Notes under the pieces: generated by a model
The model's input: the letters and a program-made list of their open reading frames with translations, nothing else
What the model was told of the DNA's origin: nothing
Databases searched by the model: none
Made by a program: the position numbers and the translations under genes
Part shown: positions 16,840 through 26,252 of the stretch, in pieces
Position numbering within the stretch: the stretch's first letter is position 1
How the letters are laid out: every line of letters starts with the position of its first letter
Assembly: GCA_900470285.1 (NCBI GenBank)
Contig: UCAG01000003.1
Location: 310,001-374,000 of the forward strand
Direction: 5' to 3'
Source of the DNA: Hyphomicrobiales bacterium
GTDB lineage: Bacteria; Pseudomonadota; Alphaproteobacteria; Rhizobiales; Rhizobiaceae
Length of the DNA: 64,000 nt

Positions 16840-17886
16840 TTATTTAACCTGCATTACAGTACCGGCTGCAAATGCATCGCGCTGTTCTTTGCGCTCTGCT
16901 TCCGGTGCCGGAACCAGACCATAGTCTGCCAGCGGGCTTTCATCACCAATCATCTGATCGGAAAGGAAGAATTCCACATATTCTTTCAGACCAGGAACCA
17001 CGCCCAGATGAGCTTTCTTCACGTAGAAGAACAGCGGGCGGGAAACCGGATATTCGCCTTTGGCAATGGTTTCAACGCTTGGAACGATATCGTTCACAGT
17101 TGCAACCTTCAGCTTGTCAGCATTGTTTTCATAGAAGGACAGACCGAATACGCCAACGCCGGTTTTGTTGGCACTGATGCGGGCGAGTGTTTCGCTGTAG
17201 TCACCGTCAATATCAACAGCCTTGCCGTCTTTACGCACAGCGATACAAGTCTTGGCAGCTGCCTTGTCATCTGCACCACCGGCTTTAATGACTTCCAGCG
17301 CGCCGCTTTCTTTACAACCATCAGCGAGCAGTTTTTCTTCGAAAACTTCACGGGTACCGTGCTTTTCGCCCGGAATGTAAGCAGCAATATCCCAATCCGG
17401 CAGAGCGGCGTTAACCTGATTCCACTTGGTGTTCGGATTATCTACCAGCTTACCGTCTACAACGATTTTCGCTGCAAGAGCCTTGTAAACATCAACAGGA
17501 GCCAGCTTCCAGTCCGGACCGTTAATGTCGGTTGCGAAAACGATACCGTCATAACCGATGCGTACTTCCTGAACATCTTTTACACCTGCATCGATGCAGG
17601 ACTGCAACTCAGAAGACTTCATTGCGCGGGATGCATTGGCGATATCAATTGTGTTTTCGCCTACACCTTTACAGAAGTCTTTGATGCCTGCGCCCGAACC
17701 GCCGGATTCAATAACAGGGGTTTTGAAATCCGGATAGGTTTCGCCGAAAGTTTCAGCAACGATCTTGGCATATGGCAGAACGGTTGATGAACCGGCAACC
17801 TGAATCTGGTCGCGAGCCTGAGCGGCAGTAGCACCGGCTACAGCAGCAATTGCCAATGCAGCAGTCGTTGTAATCAGCTTGTTCAT
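16840..17886 (-). CDS. pstS: Periplasmic phosphate-binding protein PstS
   Basis: Phosphate-binding protein of 348 residues with a clear Sec signal peptide (MNKLITTTAALAIAAVAGA, cleavage after AQA, about residue 24). The mature N-terminus DQIQVAGSSTVLPYAKIVAE and the loop ESGGSGAGIKDFCKG form the phosphate site; this branch of the family resembles SphX/PstS of marine and alphaproteobacteria rather than E. coli PstS. First gene of the operon and directly behind the Pho box. Confidence 0.95.
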   Translation of the reverse strand: MNKLITTTAALAIAAVAGATAAQARDQIQVAGSSTVLPYAKIVAETFGETYPDFKTPVIESGGSGAGIKDFCKGVGENTIDIANASRAMKSSELQSCIDAGVKDVQEVRIGYDGIVFATDINGPDWKLAPVDVYKALAAKIVVDGKLVDNPNTKWNQVNAALPDWDIAAYIPGEKHGTREVFEEKLLADGCKESGALEVIKAGGADDKAAAKTCIAVRKDGKAVDIDGDYSETLARISANKTGVGVFGLSFYENNADKLKVATVNDIVPSVETIAKGEYPVSRPLFFYVKKAHLGVVPGLKEYVEFFLSDQMIGDESPLADYGLVPAPEAERKEQRDAFAAGTVMQVK

Positions 17887-17912
17887 AGGAGCAGCTCCAG
17901 TTAGAAGAATGA

Positions 17913-17933
17913 GGTAACGTTTTCGACGTTACC
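17913..17933 (-). other. 5' UTR hairpin of pstS
   Basis: Perfect 8-bp stem GGTAACGT/ACGTTACC with a 5-nt loop, between the Pho box and the pstS ribosome site. Likely stabilises the pstS mRNA 5' end. Confidence 0.5.
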
Positions 17934-17948
17934 AGCCATCTACGCGCT

Positions 17949-17981
17949 CTATATAACAGCTATATGACACTAATATTACAG
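17949..17981 (-). promoter_or_regulatory. Triple Pho box of the pst operon
   Basis: On the minus strand three consecutive 11-base units are seen: CTGTAATATTA, GTGTCATATAG, CTGTTATATAG. They match the PhoB half-site CTGTCAT plus 4 A/T-rich bases. The array ends about 60 bases before the pstS ATG. PhoB binding here would activate the operon and phoB itself. Confidence 0.85.
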
Positions 17982-18090
17982 GTTTGTATCAGTGCTCAAT
18001 TCAGCATTTTATAATAAAAAATGCAATTTCCCGCACGGTCAATACAAAGCCCGAAAATCCATCTGCTGAAAAGAAAATGAAAACAACCGG

Positions 18091-19287
18091 TTAAGATGGC
18101 TTCGCTTTTCTTTCTTCCGGTTCGCTCTCATCCTCGGCTGCCTGTGCGGACAAAAAATTGCCCACATGGCGCAGTGTTTCAAAGTGATCACAGAAAACTT
18201 TTATGACAACCAGAAGCGGCACCGCAATCAGGGCACCGATAAAGCCCCACAGCCATGACCAGAAGGCTACTGCTACAAAAACCGCAACCGTATTCAGTTC
18301 CAGACGCCGGCCGATAATGGTCGGTGTCACAATCTGCCCTTCGAGAATATTACAGGCCAGAACAAAAGCCGGAGCCAGCATGGCATAGGCGATCTGGTCA
18401 AAAGACACGATGGCTATGATCCCGACCACGACAATTGTCGTCAATGCGCCGATATAGGGCAGGAAATTGAGCAGAGCTGCCATCACACCGAAGACAAACG
18501 GTGTCGGCATCCCCAATGCCCACAGCCCCAGACTGATTGCCAGCCCTAAAAGCCCGTTAATGATCGTGATCGTCAGCAGATAACTGGAAATAACCTGTTC
18601 CACGTCATAGACGACACGCAAGGCACGTTTTTTCTCGCTCAGCTTGCCAAAAGACTGAATGATCTTTTCATAGAACATGGTTCCCGAGGCAAGAATGAAC
18701 AGTGTCAGAATAAACGTCACTGCGATTGTCGTGCCGCCTGACAAGACATTACCCGCGGCCTGTGAAAGAATTCCGGGCTGCGCCAGCGAAACTGTCTGCA
18801 CTTTCGGATCCTGCCCCATTTGTGCGACCTGATCGACCTGTTTGCTTATATTGAGCAAATGTTCAGCCGGTGCCCGCAACCGGTGCAGCTTCTCTGTCAG
18901 TTCCCGCCCGATCTCCGGTGCTTCACTCACCATTTCCGTAACCGGCCCGCTTAAAAGATAACCTGTCACTCCGATAAATGAGAAAGAAAAGACCACAAGC
19001 AGAGTGGCAGAAATAGCTTCAGAAATGCCGAGCCGTTTTTTGGAGAAACGGACAATCGGTGTCAGCATCAGCGCCAGCAAAATGGCCAGCGTGACCGGCA
19101 TGAAAAAATCCCGTGCAAAATACAGCGCATAAACCAGCATCATCAGAAAAATACCGGTCAGCATTGCGCGGGCTGTACGTACATATTTCGTCAGATTTTG
19201 CAGGTTTCCGCTTTCAGGCAAAGGATGCGCCGGATAAATCAGCTCATTCTCAGCATCGGATATCGATGTCTTATTATCATGCGGCAT
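18091..19287 (-). CDS. AI-2E family transporter (UPF0118, PerM-like)
   Basis: The polytopic membrane protein of about 398 residues has the AI-2E transporter/PerM fold: paired helices near the N-terminus, a long periplasmic loop (about residues 110-190), then four to five helices including PFVFGVMAALLNFLPYIGAL and the glycine-rich end. The family exports diverse solutes; AI-2 transport itself is unlikely to be shown by homology. The start is uncertain between two ATGs (19293, 19287) behind GGGGGAGG; the second has the better spacing. Confidence 0.85.
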   Translation of the reverse strand: MPHDNKTSISDAENELIYPAHPLPESGNLQNLTKYVRTARAMLTGIFLMMLVYALYFARDFFMPVTLAILLALMLTPIVRFSKKRLGISEAISATLLVVFSFSFIGVTGYLLSGPVTEMVSEAPEIGRELTEKLHRLRAPAEHLLNISKQVDQVAQMGQDPKVQTVSLAQPGILSQAAGNVLSGGTTIAVTFILTLFILASGTMFYEKIIQSFGKLSEKKRALRVVYDVEQVISSYLLTITIINGLLGLAISLGLWALGMPTPFVFGVMAALLNFLPYIGALTTIVVVGIIAIVSFDQIAYAMLAPAFVLACNILEGQIVTPTIIGRRLELNTVAVFVAVAFWSWLWGFIGALIAVPLLVVIKVFCDHFETLRHVGNFLSAQAAEDESEPEERKAKPS

Positions 19288-19389
19288 TTGCATCCGCCTC
19301 CCCCTCATTCCTGTGCGGATTATTCCCGCTATGCCGGTAAATTAAGGGAGACAGCAATGCCGTCAATATAAAGCGATAAATATAGTCCG

Positions 19390-19411
19390 CCAGCCGGCAT
19401 GATCCGGCTGG
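19390..19411 (-). terminator. Hairpin downstream of the EamA transporter gene
   Basis: Perfect stem CCAGCCGG/CCGGCTGG with a 6-nt loop, 20 bases after the stop codon. The T-run is absent, so function is uncertain. Confidence 0.4.
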
Positions 19412-19430
19412 TTCAAAGCAAAAGCATATC

Positions 19431-20279
19431 TTAGTTCAGCACCAGCCAGCCGGAAATCAGGATAACAACAGCACCGGCCAGCATATGAATTTCCACCGGA
19501 GCATTAAACAACAATGCTCCATAGAACAGTCCCCAGATAATCTGGCTATATTGAACAGGGGCAACAATAGCTGCAGAACCCAGACGGAAGGCTTTAACAA
19601 TCATCGTCTGCGCAAAAGCGATCAGCCCGCCGCCGAGAAGCGCCAGCCCCAGATCCTGCCATTGCGGTGTGATCAGGCCGTTATAAAGTGCCAGCAATCC
19701 GGCAAAAAAGGACTGGACGATCAGAAGAGCAACAACCAGCGCCTTATCGGATTCATCACTTTTGGCACGGCGCAGCAAAACCTGTGCGATGGCGAAAAAC
19801 AAGGCCGAGCCTAAAGCAGCCAGATGACCGGCAGACAGTGGTGCCGCGCCCGGTTGTAAAATCCAGATCACGCCGGCAAAGCCGAGAAGAACGCCGAACC
19901 AACCGCGCAAGGAGAGGCGCTCTCCTACCATGATAAAAGCGACAATCGCGACAAAAATTGGAGACAGAAAGCCCAGCACATAAGCTTCAGCCAGCGGCAA
20001 AGCCGAAAACGCATAATAGATCAGCAGCGTGTTCATCGACAACAGCAGCGCACGGCCAAAAGCCAGCTTAGGATAAACCGGTAGCAGACGTTTCGCCTGC
20101 CCGCTGAGACAACCATGACCAACAATAAAAGACAGAGCAAAAACGGACAGCAAAAATGTTGTCTCATAAACGCCGATGCGGGCGCTCAGTGTTTTGACAA
20201 TTGTATCCGCCCCTGAAAATGCTGTGAAAGCAATAAAGGCGATCAGAGCTGCACGGAGATTATGCGTTTGCGTATTCAT
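19431..20279 (-). CDS. EamA/DMT-superfamily transporter
   Basis: A 282-residue inner-membrane protein with about ten helices in two EamA repeats (for example GRALLLSMNTLLIYYAFSALPLAEAYVL in the first half and GLLALYNG-to-C-terminus in the second). The family includes exporters of amino acids, nucleosides and metabolites; the substrate is unknown. The ATG at MNTQTHNLRAAL is preferred because the longer frame adds 32 residues that do not look like a signal or membrane segment. Confidence 0.82.
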   Translation of the reverse strand: MNTQTHNLRAALIAFIAFTAFSGADTIVKTLSARIGVYETTFLLSVFALSFIVGHGCLSGQAKRLLPVYPKLAFGRALLLSMNTLLIYYAFSALPLAEAYVLGFLSPIFVAIVAFIMVGERLSLRGWFGVLLGFAGVIWILQPGAAPLSAGHLAALGSALFFAIAQVLLRRAKSDESDKALVVALLIVQSFFAGLLALYNGLITPQWQDLGLALLGGGLIAFAQTMIVKAFRLGSAAIVAPVQYSQIIWGLFYGALLFNAPVEIHMLAGAVVILISGWLVLN

Positions 20280-20963
20280 ACTGTCACTGCCGTAAAAGTG
20301 CCTGGCCGTAAAAATGAGAGGCCGTAAATGTGCGGGTTTTCGGAGAGTATTCCGGCAGACTGGCGCTCCCCACACTCAGCCCTCTTCACATTCAGCATGT
20401 GACGTCAGATCAATTACCGGCACCAGATCAAAGTCTGAAACATAAGGCTCTGTTGCGAGCGCGACGTTACTGTTTCTTTTGCAGAAAGCAAGAGAGCTAT
20501 TTCGATTTTAACAATGACCCGTATGCATTCTCTTCAACGGCAGGGCACATGCAATTTTATAACATTTTAAAACTCTCATACGCACGAAACTTTCAAGCAT
20601 TTAAAGAATACGAGCCGATGCTTCATAAATTAACCGCCAGCCAGTAGACAAAACGAATTTATCAGCATAGGCCGTTTACGTTAAAGTCAAAGAACCTCTC
20701 TGTTCAGACATTTTTCAGGCTGCATCTCCCGATCAGCCAGACTGTAGTTAAATACATAGTCTGGCTCTGTGCGCCGGATAATATCTGCGGCAGCAGAGTG
20801 TTTTTCGTTTCCTTTTTAGAGAACGGCAAGACCGGACAAAGCGTATGACCCGCAGCCAAACAGATAAACGTATCTCCCAAGACGTTTCCGTTTTCAGGCT
20901 TTCAGAGTGATATTACGCTTTACTAAATCCGGTTTTGCTTTTTGGTGTAAGATTGGATTTGAA
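20280..20963. promoter_or_regulatory. 684-base gap upstream of the KgtP-like gene
   Basis: No convincing gene is seen here. A hairpin AGCCAGACT (20735-20743) / AGTCTGGCT (20758-20766) with a 14-base loop lies about 200 bases before the KgtP-like start and is not followed by a T-run, so it could be an operator or leader structure. An open frame of 105 codons at 20330-20647 has no family resemblance and no clear ribosome site. Confidence 0.4.
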
Positions 20964-22274
20964 ATGTCGCCTAAAGACAATGCTTCTCCGGTGCCGGAGC
21001 TCGACCGAAAAACCCGCATAAAATCTATTCTCGGCGGTTCTGCCGGTAATCTTGTTGAGTGGTATGACTGGTATGTCTATGCTGCTTTTACGCTTTATTT
21101 TGCGCCTAAATTCTTCCCGTCAGGCAACCAGACAGCGGAGCTGCTGAGTGCTGCGGCCGTGTTTGCTGTCGGCTTCCTGATGCGCCCGATCGGCGCATGG
21201 ATCATGGGTATCTATGCCGACCGTAAAGGCCGCAAAGCCGGGCTGACACTCTCCGTTACACTGATGTGTATCGGCTCACTGATTATTGCCGTAACACCTG
21301 GCCATGAAACAATCGGTGTCCTTGCTCCGGCATTACTGGTTTTTGCCCGCCTGTTGCAGGGTTTGAGCGTGGGTGGTGAATATGGCGCCAGCGCAACCTA
21401 TTTGAGTGAAATGGCCGGCAAAAGCCGCCGCGGTTTCTTCTCCAGCTTCCAGTATGTCACTCTGATTGCCGGTCAGCTGACTGCACTCGGTGTATTGCTG
21501 ATCCTTCAGCGCCTTCTCACACCGGAACAGCTCGGTGACTGGGGCTGGCGTATTCCGTTCTTTATCGGCGGTCTGCTGGCGATCTTTGTCTTCTGGGTTC
21601 GCCGTGGTCTTGTTGAAACAAAATCATTCGATAATGCCAAAACCAGCGACAAACCACGCTCAAGCGGTTTTGCCCTGTTCAAACATTATCCGAAAGAAGC
21701 CTTCACCGTTCTGGCACTGACTGCCGGTGGTACGCTGGCTTTCTACACCTACACCACCTATCTGCAGAAATTCCTCGTCAACACTTCCGGTTTCAGCAAG
21801 GAATCCGCCAGTGAAATCACAGCGCTCGCATTGCTGATCTTCATGCTGATCCAGCCGCTGGCCGGTGCACTTTCCGACCGCGTTGGCCGTAAGCCACTGA
21901 TGATCGGCTTCGGTGTGATGGGTGTGCTATTCACCTATCCGATCTTCTCTACCCTCTCGACAACAACCGATCCGTATGTGGCTTTCGGTTTGTCGCTGGC
22001 AGGTCTGATTATCGTGACCGGTTACACCTCGATCAATGCGGTGGTAAAGGCAGAAATGTTCCCTGCGCATATCCGTGCGCTTGGTGTTGCTCTGCCTTAT
22101 GCGCTGGCCAATACGATCTTCGGTGGTACCGCTGAATGGGTGGCTCTGAAGTTCAAACTGTCCGGCTATGAAACCTGGTTCTTCTGGTATGTGACAATCA
22201 TGATCGGTCTTTCATTGATTATCTATATCCGCATGAAAGAAACCCGTGATCACAGCCTGATCCACGAAGATTGA
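20964..22274 (+). CDS. MFS metabolite:H+ symporter, alpha-ketoglutarate permease-like
   Basis: The 436-residue inner-membrane protein belongs to the MHS family of the major facilitator superfamily. It closely follows E. coli KgtP: GNLVEWYDWYVYAAFTLYFA in helix 1, GFLMRPIGAW with DRKGRK in the first cytoplasmic loop, RLLQGLSVGGEYGASATYLSE in helix 4, and KAEMFPAHIRALGV near helix 11. Substrate is probably 2-oxoglutarate or another dicarboxylate, by homology. The ATG giving MSPKDNASPVPELD is used; a longer frame of 19 more codons lacks a ribosome site. Confidence 0.85.
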   Translation: MSPKDNASPVPELDRKTRIKSILGGSAGNLVEWYDWYVYAAFTLYFAPKFFPSGNQTAELLSAAAVFAVGFLMRPIGAWIMGIYADRKGRKAGLTLSVTLMCIGSLIIAVTPGHETIGVLAPALLVFARLLQGLSVGGEYGASATYLSEMAGKSRRGFFSSFQYVTLIAGQLTALGVLLILQRLLTPEQLGDWGWRIPFFIGGLLAIFVFWVRRGLVETKSFDNAKTSDKPRSSGFALFKHYPKEAFTVLALTAGGTLAFYTYTTYLQKFLVNTSGFSKESASEITALALLIFMLIQPLAGALSDRVGRKPLMIGFGVMGVLFTYPIFSTLSTTTDPYVAFGLSLAGLIIVTGYTSINAVVKAEMFPAHIRALGVALPYALANTIFGGTAEWVALKFKLSGYETWFFWYVTIMIGLSLIIYIRMKETRDHSLIHED

Positions 22275-22286
22275 GAATAATGAGCT

Positions 22287-22317
22287 GGCCGGAAATCACT
22301 TTCCGGCCGGTTTTCTT
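22287..22317 (+). terminator. Terminator after the KgtP-like gene
   Basis: Stem GGCCGGAAA/TTTCCGGCC followed by GGTTTTCTTT. It abuts the end of convergent guaD. Confidence 0.8.
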
Positions 22318-23639
22318 TAAACTGTTTTTACAGGGTGACCAGCCACATAGGTTTCCACAATCGCACGGTCATCCCCGAGTGTCTGCAACAGGAACAATTC
22401 CTGCGCCAGATTGGAACCTGCATCCATGCGCAGCCGCATCGCAGAGGTTGCACGACTGTCCAAAACCACAAAATCCGCTTCTGTACCCGCATCCAGCGTA
22501 CCGATCTTGTCTTCCATCGACAGTGCCCGCGCATTACCCAATGTCATCATATAGAATGAACTGAGCGGATTGAGCCGCTGGCCGCGCAATTGCAGCACTT
22601 TATAGCCCTCATCCAATGTGCGCAGCATTGACCAGCTGGTGCCGCCGCCAATATCAGTCGCCACACCAATGCGTACACCAGCATCACGCAGGCCGTCACG
22701 GTCAAACAGCCCGCTGCCGAGAAACAGATTGGAGGTCGGGCAGAACACCGCCACAGACCGGCTTTCCGCCAACACTTTCACTTCCCGTTCTGACAAGTGA
22801 ATGGAATGTCCGAGCAATGTCTTGTCCCCGAGCAGACCATAATGCTCATAAATGCCGGTATAATCCGGCGCATCGGGATAGAGCGAACAGGTAAATTCAA
22901 TCTCGGCATGGTTCTCAGACAGATGGGTCTGCACATAACATTCCGGATGCTCACGCACCAAAGCCTGCGCCGCCTCCAGCTGTTCCGGTGTTGAAGTAAT
23001 CGCAAAACGCGGCGTAATCGCATAATCCAGACGCCCCTTGCCATGCCAGCGGGCAATCAGCGCCTTGCTGTCATCATAGCCGGACTGTGCCGTATCGCAT
23101 AAAGCAGCAGGCGCATTGCGATCCATCATCACCTTACCGGCAATATTGCGCATATTAAGCCGCTCACTGGCGCGGAAAAATGCATCCACACTTTGCGGAT
23201 GCACAGAACCATAGGCCACAACAGTCGTAGTGCCGTGACGCAATAATTCATCAATAAAGCGCTCAGCAATATGCTCACCGAATTGCTCATCGGCATATTT
23301 CTGCTCTTCGATAAAAGTATAATCATTGAGCCAGTCCAGCAGTTCCGCCGCATAAGACGCAACCACCTGACTTTGCGGGAAATGGATATGCGTATCAATG
23401 AATCCGGGCAGGATCAGATGCGGGCGATGATCGGTTTCCGGTGCGTCCGGTGATTTCTGCGCTGCTACAGCCGCATAATCGCCAACGGCTTTAATCATCC
23501 CGCCTTCAACAAGCAGCGCACCATCTTCATGATAGATATAAGACGCAGTATCGCGGATATCTTGCGGTTCACGGATAAAACTCAAAACACGCCCGCGGAT
23601 AAGACGCTGATTATGCTTTTGTGTCATATTCACAGACAT
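22317..23639 (-). CDS. guaD: Guanine deaminase
   Basis: Converts guanine to xanthine and ammonia in purine catabolism. The 440-residue amidohydrolase has the metal-binding motif DTHIHFPQ (His84, His86), later ligands in THLSENHAEIEF and GHSIHLSE, and the catalytic Asp in VATDIGGGTSWSM, a segment specific to guanine deaminase. A good GAGGG ribosome site precedes the ATG. It lies 53 bases after puuD on the same strand, linking guanine and urate degradation. Confidence 0.92.
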   Translation of the reverse strand: MSVNMTQKHNQRLIRGRVLSFIREPQDIRDTASYIYHEDGALLVEGGMIKAVGDYAAVAAQKSPDAPETDHRPHLILPGFIDTHIHFPQSQVVASYAAELLDWLNDYTFIEEQKYADEQFGEHIAERFIDELLRHGTTTVVAYGSVHPQSVDAFFRASERLNMRNIAGKVMMDRNAPAALCDTAQSGYDDSKALIARWHGKGRLDYAITPRFAITSTPEQLEAAQALVREHPECYVQTHLSENHAEIEFTCSLYPDAPDYTGIYEHYGLLGDKTLLGHSIHLSEREVKVLAESRSVAVFCPTSNLFLGSGLFDRDGLRDAGVRIGVATDIGGGTSWSMLRTLDEGYKVLQLRGQRLNPLSSFYMMTLGNARALSMEDKIGTLDAGTEADFVVLDSRATSAMRLRMDAGSNLAQELFLLQTLGDDRAIVETYVAGHPVKTV

Positions 23640-23692
23640 GAAAATACCCTCGCTGAAAAGCAGAAATAGTCAGTATTACAACATAGATTCGA

Positions 23693-24925
23693 TCAGGGTT
23701 TAGAAGCTGAAGCGGTCTCATACCAGCGCCGCAACAACAGACGCTCCTCAGCACTCATCCCTGTGAGATTGGCAGGCGGCATGGCATGAGAACGCGCTGC
23801 ATGAAGATAGATTTCTTTGGCATGAGCGGCGATCGCAATATCACTGTCGAGAATGACACCTTTAGGCGGCACTAAAATGCCTTCCCAAGACGGCTCTGCC
23901 GTATGGCACATGGAACAACGCCCCAGAACAGTATCGCGCACCGTCTCAAACTCGGGTGTATTGATGTATTTTTGCTGGATAGTCGAGGCTTGTGCCTCTC
24001 CGGCATTGTCCAGCTGTTTCGGTTCGGTGGACAGCCACATAATCACAATAAACAACAGCACCGTTGCCAGCCATGTCCATGTCGGACTGCCGTTGCGCGC
24101 ATGGCGTGTATTGAACCAATGGCGGATTGTTACCCCCATCAGAAACACCAGCGACGCAATAATCCAGTTATATTTCGTACCAAAGGCCAGAGGATTATGG
24201 TTCGACAGCATCAGGAAGATAACCGGCAGTGTCAGATAGTTATTATGAGTGGAGCGCTGCTTGGCAATCACGCCATATTTCGGATCAGGTGTGCGCCCTG
24301 CAATCAAATCCGCAACCACTTTCTTCTGGTTCGGTATGATAATCATAAACACGTTCGCGGACATGATCGTGGCAGTGAAAGCGCCCAGATGCAGGAAGGC
24401 CGCGCGTCCGGTAAACAGTTGCGTATAGCCCCATGCCATGAGAACGAGCACAAAATAGAGGATCACCATCAATTGGGTGGTGTTGCGCCCGAGCGGGGAT
24501 TTGCACAGCAGATCATAAATGACCCAGCCACCGGCAATTGAAGCCAGTGAAATGATGATCGCCGTAGTGCGGGAAACATTGAGTACCTGCGGGTCAATCA
24601 GATAGAGATCTGCGCTGCCGTAATAAACAATGGCCAATAGCGCAAAACCCGACAGCCATGTGGCGTAGGATTCCCATTTAAACCAGATCAGGTCTTCCGG
24701 CATCCGTGACGGTGCGACCAGATATTTCTGGATGTGATAGAAACCGCCGCCGTGAACCTGCCATTCCTCGCCATAGGCACCGGGCGGCAGATCAGGCGCT
24801 TTGCGTAAGCCCAGATCAAGAGCAATAAAATAGAAAGATGAGCCGATCCACGCGATTGCGGTGATAACGTGAAGCCAGCGGGCAGCAAAGCCGAGCCAGT
24901 CCCACGCAATTGCCAGTTCAAACAT
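23693..24925 (-). CDS. puuD: Membrane-bound urate hydroxylase PuuD with cytochrome c domain
   Basis: The 410-residue protein has an N-terminal polytopic membrane region of about eight helices (urate oxidase N-terminal/DUF989 type, WLHVITAIAWIGSSFYFIALDLGLRKAPD) and a C-terminal cytochrome c domain with haem motif C-S-M-C-H at 337-341 and an axial methionine probably in SHAMPPANLTGM. PuuD oxidises urate to 5-hydroxyisourate with electrons passed to the respiratory chain (family knowledge). The ATG behind GGAGGAATGC is chosen. It precedes guaD. Confidence 0.9.
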   Translation of the reverse strand: MFELAIAWDWLGFAARWLHVITAIAWIGSSFYFIALDLGLRKAPDLPPGAYGEEWQVHGGGFYHIQKYLVAPSRMPEDLIWFKWESYATWLSGFALLAIVYYGSADLYLIDPQVLNVSRTTAIIISLASIAGGWVIYDLLCKSPLGRNTTQLMVILYFVLVLMAWGYTQLFTGRAAFLHLGAFTATIMSANVFMIIIPNQKKVVADLIAGRTPDPKYGVIAKQRSTHNNYLTLPVIFLMLSNHNPLAFGTKYNWIIASLVFLMGVTIRHWFNTRHARNGSPTWTWLATVLLFIVIMWLSTEPKQLDNAGEAQASTIQQKYINTPEFETVRDTVLGRCSMCHTAEPSWEGILVPPKGVILDSDIAIAAHAKEIYLHAARSHAMPPANLTGMSAEERLLLRRWYETASASKP

Positions 24926-25019
24926 GCATTCCTCCCCGATATGCAGCAGACCGTCTGCCACTATAGGGGAAGAATCAAATAAAATACTAGCTCATCAGAT
25001 GCGGCAGAATAGGCGTAGC

Positions 25020-26204
25020 TTAAAAACGCAGTGCCGCCACACGTTCCGGCAGCATCGTAATGGTTTCAGCATCCACATTGGCAAATGCAAAGCGCAGGAA
25101 GTCCTGCTGTCCTTCACCAAAATAAGCGCCGGGAATGGTGATAATACCGCAGGTCTTTGCCAGTTTCTCTGACACCGCCGCAGACTCCACACCCTTATAC
25201 GGATGACGCACAAAGGCGAAATAGGCGCCTACAGAAATCGCTTCCCAGCCTTCCATCTGCGCTATTGCACTGCGCAAAGCCTGCGCCCGATGTGTAATTT
25301 CACGGCGGTTTTCATTGCGCCATCCGGTCAGCGGTTCAATCGCCTGCGCAATTGCAGCCTGCGGCGGCAGCGGCGCACAAATCTGCAGATTGTCCATGAT
25401 CTTGGCAATCTCGCCAATCACAGCTTCCGCCGCAATAATCGCACCAAGGCGGTGACCCGGAATACAGAAGGATTTGGAAAAGCTGTAAAGCTGGATCAGA
25501 TAATCATTCCAGTCAGCCTCATCGAACAAATGATGCGGCACGGCATCGGCATCTTCGAGAAAGTCGCGGTAAGTCTCATCGAGAATCAGCCATGTACCGT
25601 TAGCGCGGCAAATCTCATAAATCTGTTTCAGGACTTCCGGTGAATAGACAGCGCCGGTCGGATTATTCGGCGTTACCAGCGCCAGCACTTTAATACCCGC
25701 ATGGAGAACCTGCTTCAGTTCCTGCGGGTCTGGTACAAAACCGTTTTGCGCACGACATGGCATCAGCTCCAGCTTGATACCGAGCATGGCCAGTGACGTT
25801 TCATGATTAAAATAGAGCGGATTGCTCAGCATCACCGTATCACCGGCACCGGCCAGCGCCATGACGGCTGCGATAAAAGCCTGATTGCAACCGGCTGTAA
25901 TCTGCACCTGCGCTGCATCGAGTTTGGCTTTGTAAAGCTGGCTGACATGCGCAGCATAGGCTTCACGCAGCGCCGGCAGTCCTTCAATCGGCCCGTAATT
26001 GGCAAAAGCTTTAGAGGATGCCGCTTCACCGGAAAGGCGCAGCATTTCATCATGGGGCGGATAGCCCGGCACGGCCTGTGACAAATCAATCAACGACCCC
26101 AAAGCACCGTCATAGGCCTGCGCCCATGCCTTGACAGCGGGAATTGGCGGTAATGATAAAGCAGAAACTGCCGGATTAATCCGCGGCGCAGCATTGTCAC
26201 TCAT
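25020..26204 (-). CDS. Pyridoxal phosphate-dependent aminotransferase, class I/II
   Basis: The 394-residue fold-type I aminotransferase shows LVTPNNPTGAVYS, the Asp that contacts the cofactor ring in LILDETYRDFL, and the Schiff-base lysine in YSFSKSFCIPGHRLG. Substrate cannot be assigned from the sequence. It lies between a DUF454 gene and the purine genes; a link to the guanine/urate pathway is only suggested by position. The ATG behind GGGAG gives the family N-terminus. Confidence 0.88.
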   Translation of the reverse strand: MSDNAAPRINPAVSALSLPPIPAVKAWAQAYDGALGSLIDLSQAVPGYPPHDEMLRLSGEAASSKAFANYGPIEGLPALREAYAAHVSQLYKAKLDAAQVQITAGCNQAFIAAVMALAGAGDTVMLSNPLYFNHETSLAMLGIKLELMPCRAQNGFVPDPQELKQVLHAGIKVLALVTPNNPTGAVYSPEVLKQIYEICRANGTWLILDETYRDFLEDADAVPHHLFDEADWNDYLIQLYSFSKSFCIPGHRLGAIIAAEAVIGEIAKIMDNLQICAPLPPQAAIAQAIEPLTGWRNENRREITHRAQALRSAIAQMEGWEAISVGAYFAFVRHPYKGVESAAVSEKLAKTCGIITIPGAYFGEGQQDFLRFAFANVDAETITMLPERVAALRF

Positions 26205-26252
26205 AATAGGCTCCCAGATAATTGAATCCGGCAACACCCTCAGCGCCGGATT

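Noticed and set aside
15276-17886. Possible phosphonate or sulfate ABC transporter instead of Pst
   Set aside because: The order S-C-A-B-phoU-phoB, the PstS signature and the Pho box identify the phosphate system.
20330-20647. Open frame of 105 codons upstream of the KgtP-like gene
   Set aside because: No recognisable domain or signal and overlaps the 5' part of the EamA gene on the other strand.
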